A stretch of DNA of 64,000 bases from Patiriisocius marinus (GTDB taxonomy: Bacteria > Bacteroidota > Bacteroidia > Flavobacteriales > Flavobacteriaceae), in NCBI RefSeq assembly GCF_008974325.1, contig NZ_BKCG01000006.1, positions 124,001 through 188,000 of the forward strand, read 5' to 3'. Below are positions 49,923-59,569 of the stretch, one piece after another. Under the pieces are notes generated by a model, which saw only the letters and a list, made by a program, of their open reading frames with translations, was not told the origin of the DNA and did no database searches. The position numbers were made by a program, and so were the translations under genes. The first letter of the stretch is position 1; every line of letters starts with the position of its first letter.

Positions 49923-49944
49923 TTTTATAACAATAACTTTATAT

Positions 49945-49982
49945 AAGCAATCACTCACTTTTGTGGGTGGTTGCTCTTTTTA
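49945..49982 (+). terminator. Terminator, copy 2 of the duplicated intergenic segment
   Basis: AAGCAATCACTCAC and GTGGGTGGTTGCT arms followed by T5. It is nearly the same hairpin as at 36344-36381. Confidence 0.8.
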
Positions 49983-50258
49983 TATAATAAGTTCAAATTT
50001 ATATTCTGAAGTAATACTTTTTATAAAACTTGGGTTAAGTCAATTATTAAAACAATTAAAAACAACAAAATTTTCTCATCAAAATATCCCTAAAGTATAT
50101 TTAATAATACTTGTTACTTGACTTTATCTAAATGCTTAATACATTATAATTAATTGAATATTAACATAAAACACAATTTTTCACACACAACAATAATCTC
50201 TATTTTGTCAGATAGCATTTTTATAAAATGGTATTTCAGATCATTTTAAATTCCATTT

Positions 50259-51014
50259 ATGAAATTAAGAAAACTACTCTCACTATTATTAATCCTAGTT
50301 TGTTTCAGTGCTTTTTCACAAAAACATAGCAAAGCCAAACAAGGAATTTCTAATATCTCTCTCAAACAATAAATTAAAAAACAAAATAATTCGTTTGTTC
50401 TTACTAAAGAAAATACAAGCTCTACAAGCGGTATTAGACACGTTTATCTTAGGCAAGCTATTAACGGCATCGAAGTAGTAAATCCAGATAATGCAATTGT
50501 ATCTCCTTTTGGGTGGCACGACACAGATGGAACTACGGGAGCAGAATTTACAATAACAAGAGGAAATAATATATTCGCTTACGAGGATGGTGACAACTTT
50601 GGTTTTAGCCCAGATGGTGGAGCTGCTTTAAGTTTTAACCTTCCAATAAACCCAACATACTCGGCTGGTGACCAATCTGAATCTAGAGTTATTACTAACT
50701 TATTTTATTGGAATAATATAATCCACGATGTTGCTTATCAATATGGCTTTGATCCTGCATCTGGTAATTTTCAAGAAGACAATTATGGAATGGGCGGTGA
50801 AGGAAGTGATTCTGTAAACGCAAAAGCACAAGATGGTTCAGGAACCTTTAATGTAAATATGGTTACAGGTCCAGATGGAGACAATCAAATCTTTGATAAA
50901 AAAACCTATGGTGAAATTGATAACCAAGGCAAAGGAAACGACTTATATCCGCAAGCAGTATCGCTCACATTTACATTCTTCATACTTTTACTGTACCAAT
51001 TTCAAAAAAAATAA
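50259..51014 (+). pseudogene. Decayed partial duplicate of the M36 metallopeptidase gene
   Basis: The first 37 codons match the intact gene at 36669 almost exactly, then codon 38 is TAA (50370-50372) where the intact gene has TTA. The frame then continues without another stop. At about 50474-50480 an in-frame deletion joins codons equivalent to 36886 and 37460 of the intact gene, removing about 573 bp (191 codons) of the propeptide. Homology ends near 50880 (GPDG), before the HEYVH zinc site. The last 45 codons (KKTYGEIDNQGKG...) match nothing recognised. No active protease can be made; the 3' part could be translated only if reinitiated. Confidence 0.9.
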
Positions 51015-51163
51015 AAGAACTTTTCCTGATTATCGTCTTTAAAAAGAGACAGGTGTGAGTGGCTACAACAAGTAGATTTTATGAAAATTACGTAGTTACA
51101 CGTATATCATAAATTTATGTTAATTAGTATATTGTAAATCATTTTTATCTAACCATTTTAATT

Positions 51164-54100
51164 ATGAAAAAAATTAAATGCTTTCTATTCATTACACTTT
51201 CGTTTTTTACCAGCACAATTAGCGCACAAGATTTTAACGAGGTCATCAAAGCAGTCGCCTCAGATCGTGATACTGCTGACCAATTTGGTATTTCTATAAG
51301 TATCTCTGGTGACCGTGCCATTGTCGGAGCCGCATCTGAAGATGAAGATGCGATGGGCGGGAATACACTATCCAATGCTGGGTCTGCGTATATCTTTGAG
51401 CGTGATGGTTCGGGAAACTGGATTGAAGTTCAAAAATTAGTTGCAGCAGAGCGTAATTTTGGTGACAATTTCGGTGGATCTGTGAGTATCTCTGGCGACC
51501 AAGCCATCATTGGGGCTAAATATGAAGATGAAGATGCGATGGGCGGGAATACATTAAATAGCGCCGGGTCTGCGTATATTTTTGAGCGTGATGGGGCGGG
51601 AAACTGGATTGAGGTACAAAAACTGGCGGCGGCAGACCGTGGTACTGATGACTTATTTGGTGGATCTGTGAGTATCTCGGGGGACCTTGCCATCATTGGG
51701 GCTAGTTATGAAACTGAAGATGCGATGGGTGGGAATACACTTCCCGGAGCCGGTTCTGCATATATCTTTGAGCGCGATGGTGCGGGTAACTGGAATGAGG
51801 TACAAAAACTGGTTGCGGCAGACCGTAGTCCTAATGACTTATTTGGTAGATCCGTTAGTATCTCGGGGGACCTTGCCATCATTGGGGTTATGTTTGAAGA
51901 CGAAGATGCGATGGGCGGGAATACACTATTAAATGCTGGGTCTGCGTATATCTTTGAGCGTGATGGGGCTGGCGTCTGGTTTGAAGTACAAAAACTAGTC
52001 GCGGCAGACCGTGATGGTATTGACCAGTTTGGTTTTTCCGTGAGTATATCTGGCGACAGTACCATCATTGGGGCTTTCAATGAAGATGAAGATGCAATGG
52101 GTGGGAATACACTATTTGGAGCCGGAGCAGCCTATATATTTGAGCGCGACGGAGCTGGCAACTGGAATGAGGTACAAAAACTGGTCGCATCAGATCGTGA
52201 TTCTTTTGACCAGTTTGGTTATTCCGTGAGTATCTCTGGCGACAGTACCCTCATTGGGGCTAGTAGTGAAGATGAAGATGAGATGGGCGGAAATACACTA
52301 TTTGGAGCCGGTTCTGCGTATTTTTTTGAGACTGCTCCTCCTCATAATGTCATTGTATCTAGCGGTGATTTAATTTTTACAGACAATAATGATAGAGATG
52401 ATAATCTCACCATCGTTATTAACGGTGCAAATTACCGCATAACAGACCCTAGCAACTCGCTTATTGCAGGAATGGGAGCTACGCAAATAGATGCAAATAC
52501 AGTAGATGTTACAATAACATCAGTAACAGGAGACATTACCATAAATACCAATGGCGGTGATGACTCTTTAACCACAGATTTTTCTGGCGGAAATTTTCAA
52601 GACATCATTAATTATGATGGAGGGGCACAAAACAACACAAACCCTGGCGATATTTTAACCCTGCAAGGCGGTGGTACTTTTGCTACAGTGGAACATACGT
52701 TTACTAATGCAAGTGACGGTGGTGTTGCCGTATCAGGAAATGGTGCCATAAACTATGTAGGCTTAGAGCCTGTGATTGATAATTTAATGGTTGCAGACCG
52801 TATATTTACCTTCACGGGAGCAGATGAATCGATCTTCTTAGTAAATGAAGCAACAACAGGATCTAATATAATCGATAGTACTTTAGGTGAAAGCGTCACA
52901 TTTACCAACCCGACAAACAGTTTGACTATAAATACAGATATAAATGGAGGTTCTGGGACAGATAATATTGGTATTGGAGATATTGACGCTGCTTTTAATG
53001 CAGATTTAATAGTAAATTCTGGGCTTGAAATGGATCAAGTTAGTTTTTCGGGGTCGATAGATATAGGAACAGGGTCTTATTTTATTAATGCATACCGAAT
53101 TTTGGCCGTAGGAGCCCTTAGCACTTCTGGAACTGGTGAAATTAATTTAACGGCTTTGTCGCATATTACAAAATCGTCGCCGAATAATTTAACTTCAGAA
53201 AATGGTGATATAAACTTAAACAGTAATGCCTCAGGAATATCTACAGATACCGCCTATAATGCTATTGTTATTACTCAAGGTGAAATCGAAACCACAGGTA
53301 CAGGGAATATTAATATAACAGGGATAGAAGTATTAAATGGCACAGATAGTTTTAACTATGGTGTTGTAATAGCAAATGGTGGTAGCGTTCAAGCTACTGG
53401 CACAGGTTCAATTTTTATTAATGGTACAGGTGGTGACGGAACTGATAATAATGATGGTGTAAATATTCAAAATTCTGCGACCGTGCGTACAGTAAATGGA
53501 GACATTACTGTAATTGGCATATCTGGAACAGGGACCACAAATGATAATAATGGAATAAAAATAGTAGGGGCCACAGTAGAAAGCACAGGTACTGGTGTTA
53601 TCTCTATGAATGGAACATCTCTTGGAGTCTTAGAGAATAACAACGGAGTGTTAATTAACGGTGCAGGTACAAGTATAAACGCGGCTGGCGGGAATATTAA
53701 TATCACTGGCCAAGGGGCTATTGGCGCAATGGGTGATTTAAATAGTGGTATTCAAGTTTCAGATGGTGCTACTATAGAAAACATAGGAACAGGAGCAATA
53801 AATTTGACTGGAATAGGTGGAGATGGAAATAATAGTAACAATGGTGTGACTATAAATGGTGCGGGCACCGCTATAACTACCGTAAACGGTGGGATTACGT
53901 GTAATGGAACTTCTGGAGTTGGGGCTTTAGCTTATAATGATGGAATTAGAGTTGAAACTGGAGCTGTTGTAGAATCAACAGGTATGGGATTAATTACCAT
54001 GGATGGTATTTCAACAGAAAGTCAGCAACGCGGTAACGGTATTTCTATAACAAATGCAGGTTCAGAAGTAAGAACAAATGGAGGAGGTATAAGTTTAACG

Positions 54101-57100
54101 GGGCAAGGCGCCTTAATTAGTATAGGTCAGAGAAATTATGGTGTTGCTGTTTCTGATGATGCTTTAGTAAGTGATAGCAGCAGTGGAGACATCACTATAA
54201 ATGGTACTGGAGGTAATGGAAGCCAACTTAACTATGGTGTGTACTCTTTATTTGACGGTACTTTACAAGTAACTAATGGAAACTTACTTTTAAATGGTAC
54301 TAGCGGAAGTACAAGTACAACAAATAACAGCTATGCTATAGGTGTAGTCAATTCGAAAGCAGAGGCTATTGGAACAGGATCTATTACTATAAATGGTCAA
54401 GCCTCTGGAGGTGTGAATTCGGGATTAGGAGTACTTATTATTGGTGACACATCTATTGGTGCCACAACCGAAATTGTAACTGCTGGTGGTGGAATAAACA
54501 TAACAGGTCAAGGAGCCGGAACGGGTAACGATTGTTATGGTATGTATCTACTTGATGCAAGTATATTTGATACCGCTGGTGGAGATATTACTATTAATGG
54601 TACAGGAGCAAGTGGGGCTAATAACAACAGTATCGGCTTTGCGATTTCCGATGATTCTTCTGTTTCCACCACTGGAGGCGGTAATATTAATATTACAGGT
54701 ACCGCAGGAAATGCATTAAGTAGCGGAATTTATTTTGAAAACACAGATGTGCAAATTCTATCGAGCGGGACAACTACTTTAACAACAGCGATAGGACCAC
54801 TAGTTACTCCTGCTGGAATACCTGCAGCAAGTTTAATAGAAGGTACTACCGTTACCCTTATCGGTGAGTTACAACCCGGTAAAACAACACCTGGACTTGG
54901 ACAGCTTCCTATTACAGGCAACACCGTTCTAGCTGATAGTGCGATACTTTCAATCACAATTTCAGGCGAAATCACCCCAGGAACAGATTATGATCAACTA
55001 GCAGTTAATGGAACCGTAGATATATCTGACGCTACCTTAAATCTAATAGATGACATTGCGGTGCCTATAACTACAGCAGCAGAAATTATCCTTATCGATA
55101 ACGATGGCGCAGATGCAGTAATAGGAAATTTTAATGGCTTGCCTAATGGCGCTGCAATATTATTTAACAACCAATCATTTATAATTAATTATGATAGAGG
55201 CGATGGTAATGATGTTACCTTAACTGTAGGCGCACTCCCTACTGCCGTATGTCAAGATATAATTGTACAACTAGATGCTGCAGGTTCTGTTACAATATTG
55301 CCTATAGATGTAGATAATGGATCATCAGATCCTGATGGACCTGTAACCTTATCTATTGATATAGATACTTTTACTTGTACAGATATAGGTCCAAATATGG
55401 TAACACTAACAGTTACAGATAATACAGGAAGCACAGCAAGTTGTACAGCAATAGTTACGGTAGAAGATATGATAGCACCTATTGCCGTTTGTCAAAACAT
55501 AACAGTACAATTAGATGAATTTGGACAAGCAACCATAATCGCTAATGATGTAGATGGAGGCAGTACAGATAACTGCGGAAATATTACAACCACAATAGAT
55601 ATCACCACTTTTGATTGTAGTAATCTGGGCGATAACATAGTAACACTAACCGTTACCGATGATGCAGGACTTTCATCTACATGCACAGCAATAGTAACCG
55701 TAATAGATATACTACCACCTACTATTACTTGCCCAGAGTCGGTAGAAGCATTTACAGACTCAGATCAATGTACTGCTACTAATGTAGCATTAGGATCACC
55801 TGATGTTTTTGACAACTGTGACGTGATGAGTATTACTAATGATGCTCCTGCTGTTTACCCTATAGGAATCACTGTGGTGACCTGGACGGTAACAGATACT
55901 TCTGGTAATATAAACACTTGTTTACAAGAGGTAAGTATTACAGACAATGAGTTGCCAACAGCAGTTTGCGAAAACTTTACCATACAACTTGATGCCACTG
56001 GTATAGCAAGTATCTCTCCAGATGAACTTGATGGAGGCAGCACAGATAATTGTACTATCGCCAGTATTTACACAAGTCAAGACACATTTACTTGTGATGA
56101 TCTAGGCGATAACCTAGTTACTTTATTTGTAGAAGATGCCTCTGGCAATGTGCAAGAATGTACTGCTATCATTACCGTACAAGACATCATCCCTCCTACT
56201 CTTGTTTGTATGAACATTTCAGAAGAACTTGATGTAAACGGTATGGTTGTTCTAGATTATACACAACTTATAGATCCTGCAAGTACAGATAATTGTGGCA
56301 TAGTAGATGGCTTTTTAAGTATAAGTGAGTTTAACTGTACTAATATAGGTGACAATACAGTGACGCTAACCGTAGTTGACGCCTCTGGTAACGAGGCTAC
56401 CTGTACGGCTATTATTACTATCATTGACAATTCTGTCCCGGTGGCAAGCTGCCAGAACATCACAATAACACTTGACGATATGGGTATGGCTACTATCACG
56501 CCAGAGCAAATAGATGCAGGTAGCTATAATAACTGCGGAAATGTGACTTTATCAATTGACATGGACACTTTTGATTGCACTAATATAGGCGATAACATCG
56601 TGATACTTACCGTGACTAATGACAATGGCGCGATTGCTACTTGTGAGGCTACAGTAACAATAACCGAAGAAACCCTTCCAGAGGCAGTGTGCCAGAACAT
56701 CACTGTTTCACTTGATCCGGATGGCAACGTTACTATTTTAGCTTCAGATATAGATGGTGGTAGTACAGACAGTTGCGGAGCAGTTACGTTAACCATAGAT
56801 CAAGATAGTTTTGATTGTACTCATGTAGGTGAGAATGATGTGGTGTTAACAGTTACAGATACTAATGGAAATAGTTCAAGTTGTACAGCAGTGGTAACTA
56901 TAGAAGATGTTACACCACCAACAGCTATCTGCCAAAACATTACTATTGAATTAGATGAAAACGGTATGGCTGCAATAACAGCCCTAGATATTGATGGCGG
57001 AAGCACAGATCCTTGCGGTATCGCTACCACAGAAATTGATATCGACACTTTTGATTGTTCAAACTTAGGAGATAACAACGTAACACTTACTGTTACTGAT

Positions 57101-57913
57101 ATCAATGGAAACCAATCAAATTGTATTGCAATTGTCACAGTTATTGGGACTAGTGCTACACCAATTGCAGTTTGTCAAAACCTTACAGTTCCACTTGGTG
57201 CTGATGGTACAGCAACAATTGAAGCTTCTGCATTAAACGGAGGTTCTTCTGGAACCAGCTGCCCTGATAGTTATACCATAAGTATTGATACTTTTACTTG
57301 TGAAGATATCGGGACTCCTGTTCAAGTAGTATTTACAGTTACAAACGCACTTGGAGAAAGTGATAGTTGTGTTGCACTTGTAAATGTAGTTGACACCTTA
57401 GCTCCTGAAGTATTCTGCCCAGATGACCAAACAGTTATTTCTACAGGACCATATATGTTGCCAGATTATTTCGCAACTGGCGAAGCAATGGCTATTGATA
57501 ACTGTACAGATCCTGTTACTATTTTCGATCAAGAACCAAGTCCGGGAACTCCGCTTGAACAAGGGACCTACACAATTACACTTTCAGCGCAAGATTCGAA
57601 TGGCTTTGAAAATATATGTACGTTTGAGTTAACAGTAAATGACACTTTAGGAACAAATGATGTACAGCTAAACATAGCAACAGTACTACTCTATCCTAAT
57701 CCTGCAAATAACTTTATTACTATTAGCAACCCTCAATTAATCTCATTAGAGAAAATAACTATTTACGATTTAAATGGAAGAGTCGTTTTAACCGAAATTT
57801 TAAACAATATTGAAACAAGCACAATTGATGTTACATTATTACAAAGCGCAACATACTTAGTAACAATAGATGGTGATGCAGGGCAAATCACTAAACGATT
57901 AATTATAGAATAA
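51164..57913 (+). CDS. Giant T9SS surface protein with FG-GAP repeats, beta-strand repeat region and HYR-like domains
   Basis: The 2249-residue protein has a signal peptide (MKKIKCFLFITLSFF...SAQ). Six FG-GAP/integrin-alpha-like repeats of about 60 residues occupy about 26-389 (DQFGISISISGD; AYIFERDG). A region of about 392-1356 is rich in G/N/T and beta-strand repeats (TGTGNINITG; NGTGG) reminiscent of filamentous adhesin passengers. HYR-like cysteine-containing repeats run to about 2162, followed by a T9SS type A tail (LYPNPANNFITI). Its last HYR repeats are nearly identical in DNA to those of the preceding BspA-type gene. Adhesin function is inferred. The next gene starts only 50 bp downstream with only a weak hairpin between. 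Confidence 0.85.
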   Translation: MKKIKCFLFITLSFFTSTISAQDFNEVIKAVASDRDTADQFGISISISGDRAIVGAASEDEDAMGGNTLSNAGSAYIFERDGSGNWIEVQKLVAAERNFGDNFGGSVSISGDQAIIGAKYEDEDAMGGNTLNSAGSAYIFERDGAGNWIEVQKLAAADRGTDDLFGGSVSISGDLAIIGASYETEDAMGGNTLPGAGSAYIFERDGAGNWNEVQKLVAADRSPNDLFGRSVSISGDLAIIGVMFEDEDAMGGNTLLNAGSAYIFERDGAGVWFEVQKLVAADRDGIDQFGFSVSISGDSTIIGAFNEDEDAMGGNTLFGAGAAYIFERDGAGNWNEVQKLVASDRDSFDQFGYSVSISGDSTLIGASSEDEDEMGGNTLFGAGSAYFFETAPPHNVIVSSGDLIFTDNNDRDDNLTIVINGANYRITDPSNSLIAGMGATQIDANTVDVTITSVTGDITINTNGGDDSLTTDFSGGNFQDIINYDGGAQNNTNPGDILTLQGGGTFATVEHTFTNASDGGVAVSGNGAINYVGLEPVIDNLMVADRIFTFTGADESIFLVNEATTGSNIIDSTLGESVTFTNPTNSLTINTDINGGSGTDNIGIGDIDAAFNADLIVNSGLEMDQVSFSGSIDIGTGSYFINAYRILAVGALSTSGTGEINLTALSHITKSSPNNLTSENGDINLNSNASGISTDTAYNAIVITQGEIETTGTGNINITGIEVLNGTDSFNYGVVIANGGSVQATGTGSIFINGTGGDGTDNNDGVNIQNSATVRTVNGDITVIGISGTGTTNDNNGIKIVGATVESTGTGVISMNGTSLGVLENNNGVLINGAGTSINAAGGNINITGQGAIGAMGDLNSGIQVSDGATIENIGTGAINLTGIGGDGNNSNNGVTINGAGTAITTVNGGITCNGTSGVGALAYNDGIRVETGAVVESTGMGLITMDGISTESQQRGNGISITNAGSEVRTNGGGISLTGQGALISIGQRNYGVAVSDDALVSDSSSGDITINGTGGNGSQLNYGVYSLFDGTLQVTNGNLLLNGTSGSTSTTNNSYAIGVVNSKAEAIGTGSITINGQASGGVNSGLGVLIIGDTSIGATTEIVTAGGGINITGQGAGTGNDCYGMYLLDASIFDTAGGDITINGTGASGANNNSIGFAISDDSSVSTTGGGNINITGTAGNALSSGIYFENTDVQILSSGTTTLTTAIGPLVTPAGIPAASLIEGTTVTLIGELQPGKTTPGLGQLPITGNTVLADSAILSITISGEITPGTDYDQLAVNGTVDISDATLNLIDDIAVPITTAAEIILIDNDGADAVIGNFNGLPNGAAILFNNQSFIINYDRGDGNDVTLTVGALPTAVCQDIIVQLDAAGSVTILPIDVDNGSSDPDGPVTLSIDIDTFTCTDIGPNMVTLTVTDNTGSTASCTAIVTVEDMIAPIAVCQNITVQLDEFGQATIIANDVDGGSTDNCGNITTTIDITTFDCSNLGDNIVTLTVTDDAGLSSTCTAIVTVIDILPPTITCPESVEAFTDSDQCTATNVALGSPDVFDNCDVMSITNDAPAVYPIGITVVTWTVTDTSGNINTCLQEVSITDNELPTAVCENFTIQLDATGIASISPDELDGGSTDNCTIASIYTSQDTFTCDDLGDNLVTLFVEDASGNVQECTAIITVQDIIPPTLVCMNISEELDVNGMVVLDYTQLIDPASTDNCGIVDGFLSISEFNCTNIGDNTVTLTVVDASGNEATCTAIITIIDNSVPVASCQNITITLDDMGMATITPEQIDAGSYNNCGNVTLSIDMDTFDCTNIGDNIVILTVTNDNGAIATCEATVTITEETLPEAVCQNITVSLDPDGNVTILASDIDGGSTDSCGAVTLTIDQDSFDCTHVGENDVVLTVTDTNGNSSSCTAVVTIEDVTPPTAICQNITIELDENGMAAITALDIDGGSTDPCGIATTEIDIDTFDCSNLGDNNVTLTVTDINGNQSNCIAIVTVIGTSATPIAVCQNLTVPLGADGTATIEASALNGGSSGTSCPDSYTISIDTFTCEDIGTPVQVVFTVTNALGESDSCVALVNVVDTLAPEVFCPDDQTVISTGPYMLPDYFATGEAMAIDNCTDPVTIFDQEPSPGTPLEQGTYTITLSAQDSNGFENICTFELTVNDTLGTNDVQLNIATVLLYPNPANNFITISNPQLISLEKITIYDLNGRVVLTEILNNIETSTIDVTLLQSATYLVTIDGDAGQITKRLIIE
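51241..52330 (+). repeat. Six tandem FG-GAP repeats of about 180 bp
   Basis: Units begin with a D-R-x-x-x-D-x-F-G codon block and include AYIFERDGAGNW and EDEDAMGGNTL. Long DNA stretches such as GATGCGATGGGCGGGAATAC recur almost unchanged between units. The block is visibly richer in G and C than its neighbours. Confidence 0.88.
56941..57641 (+). repeat. 0.7-kb segment nearly identical to 48950-49650
   Basis: Second copy of the shared HYR-like 3' segment. Divergence rises sharply after 57641 in the T9SS tail and before 56941. Confidence 0.9.
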
Positions 57914-57963
57914 AAAGTAAAAAATAGTATCTTTTTAAATTCAGAAATTTTAAGCATTTACTA

Positions 57964-58860
57964 TTGGTTCTACAAGAAAAACATATTCTAAAATCATTTG
58001 ACACTCCCACGCGCTTGTCTGATTTGCCTGTGGGAACATTTGTGACTATCCAATCTCGAAAAGCTTTTAAAAAGGCTTTAAAAAAGGCTTTAGTGAAATT
58101 AAATGGTGAACCTGCACAAACATCAAACTTTGTTTTGGGAGGTGAGCTTATTGAAATTTTTACTGATGAGTCAATCAAGAAAAAACCAAAAATTTCAATA
58201 CCGTTTGAAATTCTTTTTGAAGATGAGTATATAGCTATCATTAACAAACCGGCTGGCGTAGAAGTGAGCGGAAACAAAAAATACACTATTACTAATGCTT
58301 TATCATCAGCATTAAAATCTAGCAATCAAGTTGATGCTTTAATAAGGCCACTACCCGCTCATCGATTAGACTATCCTACAAGTGGATGCTTAATAATTGG
58401 TAAAACTTCAAAAGCATTAACGGTACTTAACCAACAATTTGAACACCAACAAGTAGACAAAACTTATATAGCTGTTACCGTAAATTCGCAAACTACTCAA
58501 GGTATTATTAAAGAACCTATTGATAAAAAACCTTCAACATCTAGTTACCAAGTATTAAAAACAATAGCGTCACAAAAATACGGTGCTTTAAACCTTGTAG
58601 CATTAAAACCACATACAGGGAGACGACATCAATTAAGAAAGCACCTCGCTTATATAGGAAATCCAATTTTTGGAGAAAAGGAATATGGAAATCCATCAAA
58701 TCAAGGCCACGGTAATGGACTTTATCTTCAGGCATATAAGCTAGAATTTAATCATCCTATAACGAATGAATTGGTTCTCATAACATCTCCTGTTTCTAAA
58801 AAATTTAAAAATTTATTTGTTGATATTCAGCAAACCCTATTAGAGATAAACGATTTTTAA
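57964..58860 (+). CDS. RluA family pseudouridine synthase
   Basis: The 298-residue enzyme isomerises uridine in rRNA or tRNA. It has an S4-like N-terminal part (about 15-68) and the catalytic motif HRLDYPTSG with aspartate D136. KPHTGRRHQLRKHL and NPIFGEKEYG in the C-terminal half fit the family. The only usual start is TTG at 57964 (no ATG in range after the in-frame stop at 57925), so the true start may be non-canonical. Target uridine unknown. It is convergent with the response regulator gene. Confidence 0.85.
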   Translation: MVLQEKHILKSFDTPTRLSDLPVGTFVTIQSRKAFKKALKKALVKLNGEPAQTSNFVLGGELIEIFTDESIKKKPKISIPFEILFEDEYIAIINKPAGVEVSGNKKYTITNALSSALKSSNQVDALIRPLPAHRLDYPTSGCLIIGKTSKALTVLNQQFEHQQVDKTYIAVTVNSQTTQGIIKEPIDKKPSTSSYQVLKTIASQKYGALNLVALKPHTGRRHQLRKHLAYIGNPIFGEKEYGNPSNQGHGNGLYLQAYKLEFNHPITNELVLITSPVSKKFKNLFVDIQQTLLEINDF

Positions 58861-58891
58861 AAAACTTAAAATTTCAGAAAGGATTAGTTAA

Positions 58892-59569
58892 TTAATATGG
58901 AGAATCTAATTTTACAAGTTCGCGCTGAAGTGCAAAAACAACTAGTCCAGCAATATTTTTAGATTCGGTTTTAAGCAGTAAATTAGTTCTATGACCTTCC
59001 ACTGTACGTGGACTGATAAATAGTTTCTCAGCAATTTCGGGAGTTGTATGCTGACGACAAATAAGTTCTAACACCTCCATTTCACGTTTAGAAATAAAAC
59101 TAGTATCAAAAGGCGATTTTACTTTTCGTTCCCCAGTACTCAATAATCCTTCTTGAATGTATTTAAACACCGTATCATCGTAGTAAAAGCCTTTTGAAGC
59201 AACTTCTTTAATAGTTTTAATCATCAGCTTAGGTGTGCTATTTTTAGCTAAATAAGCCACTGCACCTATTGATATCATATTTAAGATAAATGGTTTACTA
59301 AAATAGCTAGTGAGTGCAATAATTCTAATTTCAGGGAATTCCTCTCTAATTATCTTAGTTACCTCAACACCATTTAATTCTGGCATTTTTAAAAGGGTTA
59401 TTACAATTTCAGGTAATGTACAGGTTTCTCTTAATTGAGTTACTAAATCTAACCCATCTGCTGCATCAAATAACACTTCAAAATTTTCATTTTTACTCAA
59501 TATTGCACGCAATCCTTGTCTAAACAATAACTCGTCATCTGCTAATGCTAATGTAATTTTACTGCTCAT
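58892..59569 (-). CDS. NarL/LuxR-type response regulator lacking the phospho-acceptor aspartate
   Basis: The 225-residue protein has a receiver domain (about 5-120) and a LuxR-type HTH (about 153-220; KREMEVLELICRQHTTPEIAEKL, SPRTVEGHRTN). The acidic pair D11-D12, T87 and K109 are conserved. The position that should hold the phosphorylated aspartate, three residues before MP, is L59 (VITLLKMPELNG), encoded by CTT. It therefore cannot be phosphorylated in the usual way and is an atypical receiver. It is the last gene of a four-gene operon, and overlaps the kinase gene by 11 bp. Confidence 0.88.
   Translation of the reverse strand: MSSKITLALADDELLFRQGLRAILSKNENFEVLFDAADGLDLVTQLRETCTLPEIVITLLKMPELNGVEVTKIIREEFPEIRIIALTSYFSKPFILNMISIGAVAYLAKNSTPKLMIKTIKEVASKGFYYDDTVFKYIQEGLLSTGERKVKSPFDTSFISKREMEVLELICRQHTTPEIAEKLFISPRTVEGHRTNLLLKTESKNIAGLVVFALQRELVKLDSPY

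Noticed and set aside
57914-57940. Terminator after the FG-GAP gene
   Set aside because: Only a weak AAAAAG/CTTTTT pairing with no stable stem is seen, so it was not listed as a feature.
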